From positions 197,874-261,873 of the forward strand of contig CAMBEE010000001.1 in NCBI GenBank assembly GCA_945865665.1: a stretch of 64,000 bases of DNA. The letters run 5' to 3'. Source of the DNA: an uncultured Clostridium sp. GTDB taxonomy: Bacteria; Bacillota; Clostridia; TANB77; CAG-508. A program made the position numbers and the translations under genes. Numbering within the stretch: position 1 is the first letter of the stretch; the number at the start of each line of letters is the position of its first letter. This document shows positions 16,320 to 25,275 of this stretch, piece after piece. A model generated the notes under the pieces. That model was not told the DNA's origin and made no database searches. It was given only the letters and a program-made list of their open reading frames with translations.

Positions 16320-17198
16320 CTACGCACTTATTTTTTCTTGTTTATAATCATTATTTTTTATTAAATCAATGAATTCATCAGCAGTTTCTTTTATTTTATT
16401 TGATAAATTCATAAATTCTTTTATATCGTTATGTGCCCAATTTATTATATATCCAAAACTGCAAAGAGATGTATCAAAATTAAAATAGTCAGCCACTAAA
16501 AATGCAACACTTTCAACAAATATTTCACTCTTATCCCTGTCTGTTTTATATACAAAATCATCATATAAGCAATGACATAATTCATGTATTAAAACTGCTG
16601 TTTTGTCATCTTGTGATAAACTTTGCTTTATCACAATTTTTTGCTCTTTTTTATCATAATAACCTTTTTTAACTCCATTAATTTCTTCTAATAATACAGG
16701 TACAGGAGAAATTTCCAATAGGGTGTTATATAAATTTTTTGTTGTATCAGAATCTAAAGTATCATCTAATATTGGAATTCTTTTATTTCCTTTTTTTATA
16801 TATGTATCTCCAATATCATATACTGCTACCCTTCTATACTTAATACCTTCTATTATCTCAACAGTACCATTTTCATTACGTTCTTTTTCTTCTTTACCAT
16901 TTACATTTTGTTGTCCTTCAATAGTTTTTGATATCTTAGTTTTTATTGGCGTATAAATAAAAATAGTTTTAGGATTTTTCTTAACACCTCTTCCAAGTTT
17001 ATTCCAATCGCAAAATCCTTTTACAATTGTTGCATTTGGGTTTTGAACATAAACAAGCAAACTATTTCTTAAACTATAATTATTTTTTAATTTTTTTACT
17101 GACTTTAAGAAATCTATATAATCTCCTCTTTCTATAACCTTTTGAATACCTTCTAATAATTTAGAATAACTTATTTTATTTTTAGGCACATTTCTCAC
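16320..17198 (-). CDS. ArdC-like antirestriction/zincin metalloprotein
   Basis: 292 residues. The N-terminal part (about 10-85) carries the ArdC-N pattern (NSLLVYVQNPNATIVKGFCDWNKLGR), a ssDNA-binding domain. The C-terminal part has an ImmA/IrrE-like zincin with HELCH (H205, E206, H209) and a downstream ESVAFLVADYF third-ligand helix. Such proteins travel with conjugative elements and protect incoming DNA or cleave regulators. It abuts the primase gene. Confidence 0.8.
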   Translation of the reverse strand: MRNVPKNKISYSKLLEGIQKVIERGDYIDFLKSVKKLKNNYSLRNSLLVYVQNPNATIVKGFCDWNKLGRGVKKNPKTIFIYTPIKTKISKTIEGQQNVNGKEEKERNENGTVEIIEGIKYRRVAVYDIGDTYIKKGNKRIPILDDTLDSDTTKNLYNTLLEISPVPVLLEEINGVKKGYYDKKEQKIVIKQSLSQDDKTAVLIHELCHCLYDDFVYKTDRDKSEIFVESVAFLVADYFNFDTSLCSFGYIINWAHNDIKEFMNLSNKIKETADEFIDLIKNNDYKQEKISA

Positions 17199-17466
17199 CT
17201 CTTTTAATTATTTTATTAACAGCTTTCATTGTTGCTATTCTATCCCTACTATTTTTTATATTTTCTAAGCATATATCAATTTTAGAATAACATTGATTTA
17301 TTTTTTCTTTATAATATATAACTTGTTCAAAAGTACCTGTTTGTCCAATTACATATATTAAGGTATTATAGCTTTCTATTTCCTTATGTAATTCATTTAT
17401 TTTTCTTGTTTCTTTTCTAATTATTTTATTTGCATCATTTATAAAATCTTTTAATCCATTTAACAT
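17182..17466 (-). CDS. Small coiled-coil protein, unknown
   Basis: 94 residues, almost wholly helical with charged heptads, then a basic end (KIIKRGEKCA). It overlaps the ArdC-like start by 17 bp, so the two are coupled. AATGGAGGTAATCTAAA upstream. No family recognised. Confidence 0.5.
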   Translation of the reverse strand: MLNGLKDFINDANKIIRKETRKINELHKEIESYNTLIYVIGQTGTFEQVIYYKEKINQCYSKIDICLENIKNSRDRIATMKAVNKIIKRGEKCA

Positions 17467-17553
17467 TTTAGATTACCTCCATTTTTATTATCTTTTATAT
17501 AATTATCTAATATTTTTAATATTTGTTCTTCATCTTCACCTGTAGTAATACAA

Positions 17554-18435
17554 CTAGCTTTCTATACATAAACTCCAAATAGTACCTGATTTAACAAAAT
17601 TATCATTATTATTTAAAGTCTGCCTTATTTTCTCTCTTACATAATTATTGTTTTTTGCTTTTTTAGATTCTTTTAAAATATTATAAATTTCTTCTATGCT
17701 TGCTTTATTATTTAAGAATTCTATTGTAGCTTGTATTAAATCTCTCCATGTTATTTTAGTTGAATTCATAATATTCTCTTTTACAGAATTTGTAGCCTTC
17801 ACATTATAAATCCATATTTTATTCTTTTTAAAAATCAAAATATGTTCATGTTTTATTGCTATAAATGAATTATTATTATAAACTTTATTATCTGAAAAAC
17901 AATTGTGCTGTATTTTAATTATATGGCTTTCTATATCTCCAAACCATTTCATATCTTTTAAAATACTATAATATACACCTTTTTTTCTTACATCACCAAC
18001 TAAGATTGCATGTCTACCACCATTTATTAAGCAGTTATAAATTTTTTCGTTTACAATATCTAATTTTTTTATAAACTCCTCGTAGCTCATATTATTTGAT
18101 AAATCATTAGGACAATATTCTTTTCTTTGATTTTCATAATTTATAATATCCCAATATGGTGGATGCGAAAAAACAAAATCAGACCCCGTTGGAATTTCAT
18201 CAATTAACGCATCCCAACCATTATTAAGGTCTAAATGAATACTATTTTTTATATTTAGCTCTTTTGCAACATCTTTTCCTGTTCCTCCTCCACTGAAAAT
18301 TTCCACAAATTTTTTAGGTTTTGTTCCTGGATAAAAATGTTCAATTAAATCCTTAATAACATATCCTGAACAATTGCCACGATATAATGAATTACCATAT
18401 TTTCCTCTATCTTTATAACTAATTACACTTTGCAT
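17554..18435 (-). CDS. DNA methyltransferase (N6-adenine/N4-cytosine type)
   Basis: 293 residues. AdoMet-binding motif I is seen as EIFSGGGTGKD (about residues 44-54) and the catalytic motif IV as SHPPYWDI (about 90-97; S in place of D/N). The C-terminal part is helical and may recognise the target. No restriction partner is adjacent, so it is probably a protective solitary methylase of the element. It follows ssb after a terminator. Confidence 0.78.
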   Translation of the reverse strand: MQSVISYKDRGKYGNSLYRGNCSGYVIKDLIEHFYPGTKPKKFVEIFSGGGTGKDVAKELNIKNSIHLDLNNGWDALIDEIPTGSDFVFSHPPYWDIINYENQRKEYCPNDLSNNMSYEEFIKKLDIVNEKIYNCLINGGRHAILVGDVRKKGVYYSILKDMKWFGDIESHIIKIQHNCFSDNKVYNNNSFIAIKHEHILIFKKNKIWIYNVKATNSVKENIMNSTKITWRDLIQATIEFLNNKASIEEIYNILKESKKAKNNNYVREKIRQTLNNNDNFVKSGTIWSLCIES

Positions 18436-18467
18436 TTTTTATTTTCCTTTCATTATTTTAACTTAAA

Positions 18468-18493
18468 GAAGTAGCATTAAATACTGCTACTTC
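18468..18493 (-). terminator. Terminator after ssb
   Basis: GAAGTAGCA / TGCTACTTC, 9-bp perfect stem, 8-base loop, T-rich flank. Confidence 0.65.
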
Positions 18494-18504
18494 CTTTATT
18501 ATTT

Positions 18505-18930
18505 TTAAAATGGTAAATCATCATTTGAAGTAATTTCAAAATCATTTCCATTAGATGTTTCAAATGCATTATTAGAAAAAGAATTATTAGATGTTCCATC
18601 ATCTTTTTTACTATCTGCAAAGTATGCTTCTTCAGCAACAACTTCTGTTACATAATGTTTTTGACCTTGTTCATCTTCCCAATTTCTAGTTTGTAATCTT
18701 CCAATTATAGCAACTTGTTGTCCCTTTTTAAAATATTTACTACAAAATTCTCCAAGTTTACCCCATGCTATAATATTAAAGAAATCAGCTTGTCTTTCTT
18801 CTCCTTCTTTTACAAATCTCCTATTTACTGCTACATTGAATGATGCAACTGTTGTGTTATTTGTTTGTGTGTATCTAACCTCTACTTCTTTTGTTAATCT
18901 TCCCATTAATACTACTTTATTCATTTTCAT
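18505..18930 (-). CDS. ssb: Single-stranded DNA-binding protein
   Basis: 141 residues. OB-fold at 1-105 (MNKVVLMGRLTKEVEVRYTQ, FFNIIAWGKLGEFCSKYFKKGQQVAI) and the acidic tip DDLPF that recruits partner proteins. Site AAAGGAAATA. It sits downstream of an S6-like gene, echoing the chromosomal rpsF-ssb order. It coats ssDNA during element transfer and recombination together with the ERF-type annealing protein. Confidence 0.95.
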   Translation of the reverse strand: MKMNKVVLMGRLTKEVEVRYTQTNNTTVASFNVAVNRRFVKEGEERQADFFNIIAWGKLGEFCSKYFKKGQQVAIIGRLQTRNWEDEQGQKHYVTEVVAEEAYFADSKKDDGTSNNSFSNNAFETSNGNDFEITSNDDLPF

Positions 18931-18978
18931 TATTTCCTTTCATTATATATTTTTTATACCAATACAATTTTTTAATTA

Positions 18979-19275
18979 TTAATCCTCCATCCTTATTATG
19001 ATATGTTTTAATACTTCTTCTATCGTATTGATTTTAATTGAAATTTTATTAATTTCCTGAGATTCGTTTTGAGTTTCAAAATTTATTAAGTAATAATACC
19101 CTATCTTCTCATTCTTAATTTCATATGCTAACCTTTTTGTACCTATTTTTTCTTCATGAAAAATATTACAATATTCTGAAATAACCATATTATTTATTTT
19201 TTCAATAACTTCTTCTATTTTTTTATTATCTTCATCATTTTTAATAATAAAGATAGCTTCATATTTTTTACTCAT
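18979..19275 (-). CDS. Ribosomal protein bS6-like
   Basis: 98 residues matching bS6 length and pattern: YEAIFIIKNDED start, EEKIGTKRLAYEIKNEKIGYYYLINF centre, VLKHIIIRMED end. In chromosomes rpsF precedes ssb and rpsR; here it precedes ssb but a methyltransferase takes the place of rpsR, so this is a copy carried with ssb by the element rather than the usual operon (inference). It could act on the ribosome or have been repurposed. Confidence 0.8.
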   Translation of the reverse strand: MSKKYEAIFIIKNDEDNKKIEEVIEKINNMVISEYCNIFHEEKIGTKRLAYEIKNEKIGYYYLINFETQNESQEINKISIKINTIEEVLKHIIIRMED

Positions 19276-19295
19276 AATCTTTTACCTCCATTTTT

Positions 19296-19781
19296 TTAAG
19301 CTACCATTAAATTTTCTAATAAATCTTGTTGTTCATAGTCTGCTTCTTCTAATTTACAATCGAATAAGCAAGATAAAAAGTCTATAACATTTTTTCTTGT
19401 CCAATTTTTATATTTAAAAGCAACAGCTCTATACTTTAGTGGTAACCCTATACATAGTTCTAATTTTGAATCACTTTTTTTAAAGTCATATTTGCATAAA
19501 TTTCCTTCTTCTACTGTTTTTAAGAAAATATTTAACCAATAATTTAAATAAATGTCACTTTCTTCATTACTTTTTGTTTTTTTACCATATAAATATATTT
19601 TTCTTGGCAAATTATTAGATTTACTATATAAAGTAAATTTGTCTTCTTTTAAGCATTCATCAGCATTTATTCTAACTTCACAGGTATTTCTTAAAAACAT
19701 ATTAGGATATCTTGGGAATCTTTTACTATTGGTTAATTTTTTAACATCTCTTTTATCCTTAACATTAAATTTATAAATCAT
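19296..19781 (-). CDS. Unknown protein linked to amidoligase/glutaminase pair
   Basis: 161 residues; strong GGAGGATTAAATAT site, ATGA overlap with the upstream glutaminase. Patterns such as RFPRYPNMFLRNTCEVRINADE and LPLKYRAVAFKYKNWTRKNV do not match a family I know. The tight overlap suggests it works with, or is a target of, the glutaminase/amidoligase system. Confidence 0.5.
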   Translation of the reverse strand: MIYKFNVKDKRDVKKLTNSKRFPRYPNMFLRNTCEVRINADECLKEDKFTLYSKSNNLPRKIYLYGKKTKSNEESDIYLNYWLNIFLKTVEEGNLCKYDFKKSDSKLELCIGLPLKYRAVAFKYKNWTRKNVIDFLSCLFDCKLEEADYEQQDLLENLMVA

Positions 19782-20516
19782 ATATTTAATCCTCCTTCTT
19801 TTTCTAATGCCTCAATATAACATTGTTCATATAAATCTTTATGATATATATAATCATCAAAATATTTTAATTGAGCATATTTCTTTTTGTGTTTTATTAA
19901 TGTTTTAGGTAGTTTTCCTCCTGTCCAAATAAAATGTTCAGTTGCTTCATAAATATTATTTTTAAATGTTGTAGGAAAATTTGATGCAAAAACCAAAGCT
20001 TTACTTTTTTTATTATTTAGAACTTTTATATTATATGTATTATCAGCTACTACAAAAGGATTTCCATTAAAAAAGCCCATAAAAATACTGCCAAAATTTT
20101 TTAAAGCAGCTAAAGTCAAATTATATTTATATATTGTTTCTAAAATTGCTTCTGTATCTGTAATATCATTTATTTTACTTAAAAAGCTTACAGACCTTTC
20201 TGTTCCATTCATAGCCATAACCATATTTCCTCTTTTAAATGGATGACAATTTTCATCACACTTTTCTCCAATTGATGCTAAACGTGTATGAAATAAAGCC
20301 CAATCATAATCAGTATTTCTTAATATTTTTGCTATTTCTCTAACATCTAAATTAACACCCTTTTCAAATTTTATTAATTTTTTATTTTTCATTAAAGCAA
20401 ATCCGATTTCCATGTCCACCTAATTGATTTTCTAGATATTTTAAATATCTATCTAATCCATATATTTTTTCTACTTCTTTTTCACCTTGCTTATTCATTA
20501 ATAGCAATCTACACAT
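19778..20516 (-). CDS. Class II glutamine amidotransferase (Ntn glutaminase), +1 shift at CGG
   Basis: The start at 20516 (GGAGGTTATAAAAA) gives MCRLLL, with Cys2 as the class II nucleophile. The zero frame ends 4 codons after an in-frame CGG (codon 38). Skipping one base yields GGHGNGFAL, the conserved HGDGFG-like turn of the family, and a 245-residue protein with RLAS near residue 85 and a later GTE/NG motif. Without the shift neither part could be an enzyme. It should release ammonia from glutamine for the adjacent amidoligase. It overlaps that gene by 8 bp. Confidence 0.82.
20403..20405 (-). other. CGG +1 recoding site in glutaminase gene
   Basis: Codon 38 is CGG followed by A; preceding codon AAT. 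CGGA occupies exactly the invariant glycine after HGN. The strongest single case because both the Cys2 N terminus and the glycine are functionally required. Confidence 0.8.
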
Positions 20517-21267
20517 TTTTTATAACCTCCTTATATTTTTTTGCTATATTATTTCCAATTTCTTTTGCTTTTTCTGTATCAAAATCTTCTTTCCCAATAA
20601 AATTGTTTATATAACGAGTGGTATCTATGCAAAAATCACAAGCTCTAATGTACTGTTCTGCATTTATAAATTTTAAAAGTCTAAATTCCAAAGTATTTAC
20701 ACTAGAAACAGTATTAAAAGAATTATACCTATTAAAATCCCTTATTTGAGCCTGACAAAAACTTCCAAAATATCTGCCCCAAAATTTTATTGTTTTTTCC
20801 TTGCAACTTATCATTTCATTTAAAATTGGTTGGAATAGCTCCCTTTTATATTTTTCCATTTTAGCTTTATATGGTGTCGAAACATGAAGGTGTGTACCAC
20901 AAGAATTTCCTACAAATTTTGAAAATTTATCAATTTTTCTACAAATTGTATGAAAACTTTTTCTGTTATAAAATATTGGTGATTTCCATTCTAACCCTTG
21001 AATACTGCAGTCTGAGCAACCTATAAAATTGTATTTTGTAAGTTCAAATAAAGAATTAGATCTACTTGAAGTTTCAAATTCAAACGAAAAGCTCATTTTA
21101 GTTTGTTTTCCTTGATATTTATAATTTTTTGTTGAATAACAATGTCCACAACTGCAACTAGAGCAAATATAATCTTTATTGTTTATTTTTTTTACATCAT
21201 ATGAAAGAAATTCTTGCCCGCAAGAAGAACATTTTTTATATTCTAAAAACCTTTTTATCTTTAACAT
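20509..21267 (-). CDS. Amidoligase-like enzyme (COOH-NH2 ligase family) with N-terminal zinc ribbons
   Basis: 252 residues. Cysteine pairs CSSC (about 13-16) and CSSCSCGHC (about 35-43) suggest zinc ribbons. The rest shows an Amidoligase_2-like series: FSFEFETS, GLEWKSPI, CGTHLHVS, NRYNSFN and NTLEFRLLKF, resembling glutamate-cysteine-ligase-fold active-site blocks. Such amidoligases are typically paired with class II glutaminases, exactly as here, and are predicted to make amide-linked modifications on peptides or proteins. Substrate unknown. Confidence 0.7.
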   Translation of the reverse strand: MLKIKRFLEYKKCSSCGQEFLSYDVKKINNKDYICSSCSCGHCYSTKNYKYQGKQTKMSFSFEFETSSRSNSLFELTKYNFIGCSDCSIQGLEWKSPIFYNRKSFHTICRKIDKFSKFVGNSCGTHLHVSTPYKAKMEKYKRELFQPILNEMISCKEKTIKFWGRYFGSFCQAQIRDFNRYNSFNTVSSVNTLEFRLLKFINAEQYIRACDFCIDTTRYINNFIGKEDFDTEKAKEIGNNIAKKYKEVIKNV

Positions 21268-21294
21268 TTTTTCTCCTTTCCTGCCAAAATAAAA

Positions 21295-21319
21295 AAACTA
21301 TCTTTATATTGATAGTTTT
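21295..21319 (-). terminator. Terminator between ATPase and amidoligase genes
   Basis: AAAACTATC / GATAGTTTT stem followed on the minus strand by a T-run. Confidence 0.65.
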
Positions 21320-21324
21320 GATTT

Positions 21325-22992
21325 TTAAGCAGCATTTTGTAATAAATTACTACTTTCTTCTATTTTTTTAATTATTGAATCTCTTTCTCTTGTTAAAACA
21401 TCTGAATAATCATAAAGAACTTCCAAATCATTAAATTTTATTACAATAGCCATAATAGTTTGTATATTATTAGTAGTATCAATTTCTGTAATAGATTCCA
21501 CATCATCAATAAACATTGGTGTATTTATTCCTGTAACTTTATTTATTAATGTTGCAATTTCTATATCAGCTCTTAATTTATAAGATTTAGAAAGTTTTTC
21601 ATACTTTCTTCCTTTATATTTAACCTCATAAACATCCATAATTTCACCTGTCTCTTCATTTACACTACTAAATTCTATTGTAACGTTTTTTAAATATCTA
21701 TTTACCTTTTTCATTTGCTCTTGAATTATTAAAAGATTAAGTCTTGTTGCAATTTTTAATTGATTATTATATCTATCAATTGTTTCTGTCATTTCTTTAC
21801 TTAAATTATCAAATTCTTCTATTTTCTTTTTAGCATTTACTATTTCATTATGTTTTAACTCAACTTCTTTATTAAATAAATCAATCTCTGATTTTTCTTT
21901 TTGAAGAATATCAATTTTTGTTTTTATTTCATCCCTCATTTTTGCTTTTTCTTGCATTTGAGGAGTCTTTAAAACTCTATACTTTTCGATTTGTTTTTTC
22001 TTTCTATCTATTAATTCTTGTGTTTCTTTTTTAAGAGATTCTATCTTTTCAGCAATTGTATTAATATTTTTCTTATATGTAATTTTTAATGCTTTGATTA
22101 GATTTTCATTTTTTATTTCTTGTTTGCAAGTTGGACAAGTAGATGTTACAGATGTAACATTATCCAGGTTTTCTAACTCTTTTTTTTGCCTTTTTTGTAA
22201 TTCTTGTAATTCAATTTTTATATTATTAGATATTTTACTATCTAATCTATTAATATCTTTTTCAATTTCTTCAAGAGTTACAATATTATCAGTATTTTCT
22301 ATCAATTTTTCATATTCTTTTTCAAGATTATCTAATTCACTTTGCTTTTCGAATTTTTTTAAATTATCTTCTTTTTGTATTGCAATATTTATTAACATAT
22401 TTTTACTTCCTGCTAATTTATCTAGTTCTGAAGTAATTTCTTTTATTTCAGCTCTTTTAGATTTACAAAATCCTTTTATATCTGCAATAGGATGTTCTAG
22501 TATTTCTTGTTCTTCTTTTTCAAGTAATTTAAAAGCATCTTCCGATGATACTGCTGGCAATATTCTTAAAAGTAATTCTCTTTGTTTAGCTAAATCCATA
22601 CTTCTAAAATAATTTGGATAATAACTACATATGAATGCATGAACATCTTTATAAAATCTTGTTAATATCTCTTGCGTTGTCCTTATTCCATCAAGCATTA
22701 CAAAATTATCTTTTCCTTTGCATCTTGTTATTACATGTTCTGACCCTTGATTATCAATTATAGTCATACTTGCTATTGTATTTTGACCTGTAATAATAGA
22801 ATCATTTGCTACTTGTTCTTTATTACTTCCATATATGTTATAACCTGTTAAAATCCATAATGGAAGTGAACCAATTGTTGTTTTATTTTTAGCATTATCT
22901 CCAACAATATATGTAATTTCATCAAATTCTACTTTAAATCCATCTTCTAATCCTTTATAATTTTTAACATTAAATATATTTTTTATAAACAT
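21325..22992 (-). CDS. Rad50/SbcC-like ATPase with zinc hook
   Basis: 555 residues. N-terminal ABC/SMC half with a variant Walker A (GDNAKNKTT, residues 31-39; N where G is usual), long coiled coils with a CPTC zinc hook about residue 290, and a C-terminal half ending in a weak Walker-B-like segment (TPMFIDDVE). This is the size of phage and plasmid SbcC-type AAA proteins. Probable role in recombination or end processing with ERF and SSB; no SbcD nuclease is adjacent. Confidence 0.82.
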   Translation of the reverse strand: MFIKNIFNVKNYKGLEDGFKVEFDEITYIVGDNAKNKTTIGSLPLWILTGYNIYGSNKEQVANDSIITGQNTIASMTIIDNQGSEHVITRCKGKDNFVMLDGIRTTQEILTRFYKDVHAFICSYYPNYFRSMDLAKQRELLLRILPAVSSEDAFKLLEKEEQEILEHPIADIKGFCKSKRAEIKEITSELDKLAGSKNMLINIAIQKEDNLKKFEKQSELDNLEKEYEKLIENTDNIVTLEEIEKDINRLDSKISNNIKIELQELQKRQKKELENLDNVTSVTSTCPTCKQEIKNENLIKALKITYKKNINTIAEKIESLKKETQELIDRKKKQIEKYRVLKTPQMQEKAKMRDEIKTKIDILQKEKSEIDLFNKEVELKHNEIVNAKKKIEEFDNLSKEMTETIDRYNNQLKIATRLNLLIIQEQMKKVNRYLKNVTIEFSSVNEETGEIMDVYEVKYKGRKYEKLSKSYKLRADIEIATLINKVTGINTPMFIDDVESITEIDTTNNIQTIMAIVIKFNDLEVLYDYSDVLTRERDSIIKKIEESSNLLQNAA

Positions 22993-23017
22993 ATTTTTCT
23001 TCCTCCAATTTTAAATT

Positions 23018-23530
23018 TTATGCTATTTTTTCAGCTGTAAATAATTTATCTAAATCATCAGCTTCAATATCTTGTACTTCTACATCATCAATAAAATCGT
23101 TATTACTTTCATTATTTTCATCACCATCATCTTCAGAATTATTACTATCATCATTTTTAATTTCATCAACAACAGGAATTGCAAAAACTTCTTGCATTGC
23201 ATACCTAAATGCTCCAGTTAACGCACTATATACAGCTCTTCCTTTTTCATCATAACCACTTCCTGGGATTTCAACCTCAATAAAATCTTTTTCTTTCGAT
23301 TCTACATCGATAAATTGATATTTCATAGTAATAAATACTTTGTTTCCTTGTGGTGTATAACTTAATACTTTCACAGGCAAAATAATAACCTTATACTTTA
23401 CAAGTAAAGGTTTTACCATTGCTATAATGTCTTCTGATTTTGCATATTTATAATTCTTTTCTTCATCTAATTCGGTTTTTTCGATTGGATTAATTTCTGA
23501 CATTATTTTTATAATTTTTTCTCCTATCAT
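23018..23530 (-). CDS. ERF-family single-strand annealing protein
   Basis: 170 residues. The ERF pattern is visible: YKYAKSEDIIAMVKPLL, ITMKYQFIDVESKE, GSGYDEKGRAVYSALTGAFRYAMQEVFAIPV, then a long acidic tail (about 120-165) as in other annealing proteins that contact SSB. It overlaps the upstream gene (ATGA). It should promote homologous pairing during element maintenance. Confidence 0.82.
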   Translation of the reverse strand: MIGEKIIKIMSEINPIEKTELDEEKNYKYAKSEDIIAMVKPLLVKYKVIILPVKVLSYTPQGNKVFITMKYQFIDVESKEKDFIEVEIPGSGYDEKGRAVYSALTGAFRYAMQEVFAIPVVDEIKNDDSNNSEDDGDENNESNNDFIDDVEVQDIEADDLDKLFTAEKIA

Positions 23531-24114
23531 ACCAAAATTCCTCCTATATTTTTTAATTCAATTTTTTGATTTATATTAAATATATCTACATTTGGATCAT
23601 TATCAATAAACTCATTTATTTTTATATATTTGGGGTTCGTTTCTCCAATTATAATTTGCTTATATGCAAAATTATTTTCTCTTAAAGTTTTAAATGAATC
23701 TTGAATGCATTTAACAACAAAATTGTTTTCAGACCAATATGTAGAGGTCCAAACTAAAATTGCATATGTATTTCTAAACACCTTATATTCCTTATATAAA
23801 TCAATTTTTTTTAATATATTATTATTTTTATTAGGCATCTTTTCTATTTTATTTAAAATAAGTTGTAATCCTTTTATATTAATTGCCATTACAACTTTAT
23901 ACTTATCTGTTTTTTTATATTTTCTATCCATTACAATTTCTATATCCTCCTCGCTAAACCAATCCTCTTTATTACTCGAAATCATAGTTACAAAATATTC
24001 ATTAAAATAATAATCTTTATATTGTATAATTCCTAATGCTTTAAAATGCTTATCATAGATCTTACCTTTTCCATTTACAACTACAATTTCACCAATTCTA
24101 AATTTATTTTTCAT
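23527..24114 (-). CDS. Unknown protein
   Basis: 195 residues with an N-terminal small beta-barrel-like start (FRIGEIVVVNGKGKIYDKHFKALGII, a KOW/SH3-like layout) and a C-terminal alpha/beta stretch. The start overlaps the preceding small membrane-protein stop; the stop overlaps the ERF start. No family recognised. Confidence 0.5.
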   Translation of the reverse strand: MKNKFRIGEIVVVNGKGKIYDKHFKALGIIQYKDYYFNEYFVTMISSNKEDWFSEEDIEIVMDRKYKKTDKYKVVMAINIKGLQLILNKIEKMPNKNNNILKKIDLYKEYKVFRNTYAILVWTSTYWSENNFVVKCIQDSFKTLRENNFAYKQIIIGETNPKYIKINEFIDNDPNVDIFNINQKIELKNIGGILV

Positions 24115-24275
24115 TGTAATTCTACCTTTAACCCTTTATCTAATTTTCTTACAAAATCTTTAATATTAATATTGTATTTTCTCCAAAATTTTGATATTAT
24201 TTTATAAATTACAATTACAGATTGGATAAGCAAGATTAAACTTATTATTAATAATTTTTTTAATATTTTTAACAT
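24111..24275 (-). CDS. Small membrane protein, unknown
   Basis: 54 residues with a hydrophobic N-terminal helix (about 6-26) and a basic tail. GAAAGGATAATTTAT precedes the ATG and the stop overlaps the next start, filling what would be a gap in the array. Confidence 0.5.
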   Translation of the reverse strand: MLKILKKLLIISLILLIQSVIVIYKIISKFWRKYNINIKDFVRKLDKGLKVELQ

Positions 24276-24306
24276 ATAAATTATCCTTTCTTTAAAACAT
24301 ATTTAA

Positions 24307-25257
24307 TTAGCAGCCTTTATCTATTATCCTTGAATAGACTGCTTTTTTATTTTCTGTATTATTTTCTACAGCCTTTACAATTTTATAATCATTTAATATA
24401 GTAAAATTACTTCTAGTACTAATACTTATAGGCATAATAATACTTTCAACTTTAACATTTAATATATCTTGTCTGCTTTCAGGCATTAAAATAAGCTCAT
24501 GTTTTTTTGAGCTTGTATCAATACATATTATTTTAGGTACTTCTTTATCTTCATACATTGTCTTTTTAAATTCAAGAATTTTTAGATAGTTGATATTTTT
24601 ATTAGGTTCGTTTGTATTTTTATTATTGCTAATTTTATCTTGATGTTCTACTACTTTAGTAGTATTTATATTTTCATAATCTTCAAGTTTTTTAATATCT
24701 GGTATATAATTTTTTCCCATTATTGCATCTTCTGCCTTTAAATATAACTCATACCAATTACATGTTAAGTCTTGTCCAAGTCTATTAGCTCTTTGTATTC
24801 TTCTTTTAACATTTTCTATTCCTTTTTCACTACCCATTGGGTAACACCAAATTCCTTCATCTTGCAGTTTATCAATTATAAAATATAATCTTCCAACCTT
24901 TTTACATTGCTTATTTTTTCGATAAGGACATTCATCAGCTTTACATTCAATTGCTTTTCTTTTCCCATCTTCATCTAAAACTCTTGCTTCTTTACCATTA
25001 CCGTAGCATTTTAATCTTTTTCCTTCATATTTTTGAAATCCTTCAACTAATGGACTTTGATTAAAGAATTTAATTTTTAATTTGTTTGGTTTATTATAAA
25101 CTTCATTAAATATTTCAACTGCTAATTCTGGAGTTGATTTATCAGTATGAACATTAAAATAAGCAAGTTTAATTGGATTATCTTTTTCTCCTCTTGTACC
25201 TGACCTAACATTTCCTATTAAATTTTTATTTAGGTACTCTCTCATATTTTTATCCAT
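24307..25257 (-). CDS. Recombination-directionality-factor-like protein
   Basis: 316 residues. The central region (LVEGFQKYEGKRLKCYGNGKEARVLD, then ECKADECPYRKNKQCKK and VGRLYFIID) resembles the gp3-like recombination directionality factor family, with a four-cysteine zinc-like site near residues 84-119. The C terminus is divergent. It may influence excision of the element, although that family usually pairs with serine rather than tyrosine recombinases, so a different DNA role is possible. Confidence 0.5.
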   Translation of the reverse strand: MDKNMREYLNKNLIGNVRSGTRGEKDNPIKLAYFNVHTDKSTPELAVEIFNEVYNKPNKLKIKFFNQSPLVEGFQKYEGKRLKCYGNGKEARVLDEDGKRKAIECKADECPYRKNKQCKKVGRLYFIIDKLQDEGIWCYPMGSEKGIENVKRRIQRANRLGQDLTCNWYELYLKAEDAIMGKNYIPDIKKLEDYENINTTKVVEHQDKISNNKNTNEPNKNINYLKILEFKKTMYEDKEVPKIICIDTSSKKHELILMPESRQDILNVKVESIIMPISISTRSNFTILNDYKIVKAVENNTENKKAVYSRIIDKGC

Positions 25258-25275
25258 CTTTTTCCCTCTTTTCTT

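Noticed and set aside
21325..22992. Plus-strand reading frame opposite the Rad50-like gene (22094-22612)
   Set aside because: Low-complexity shadow of the coiled-coil gene with no RBS or family features.
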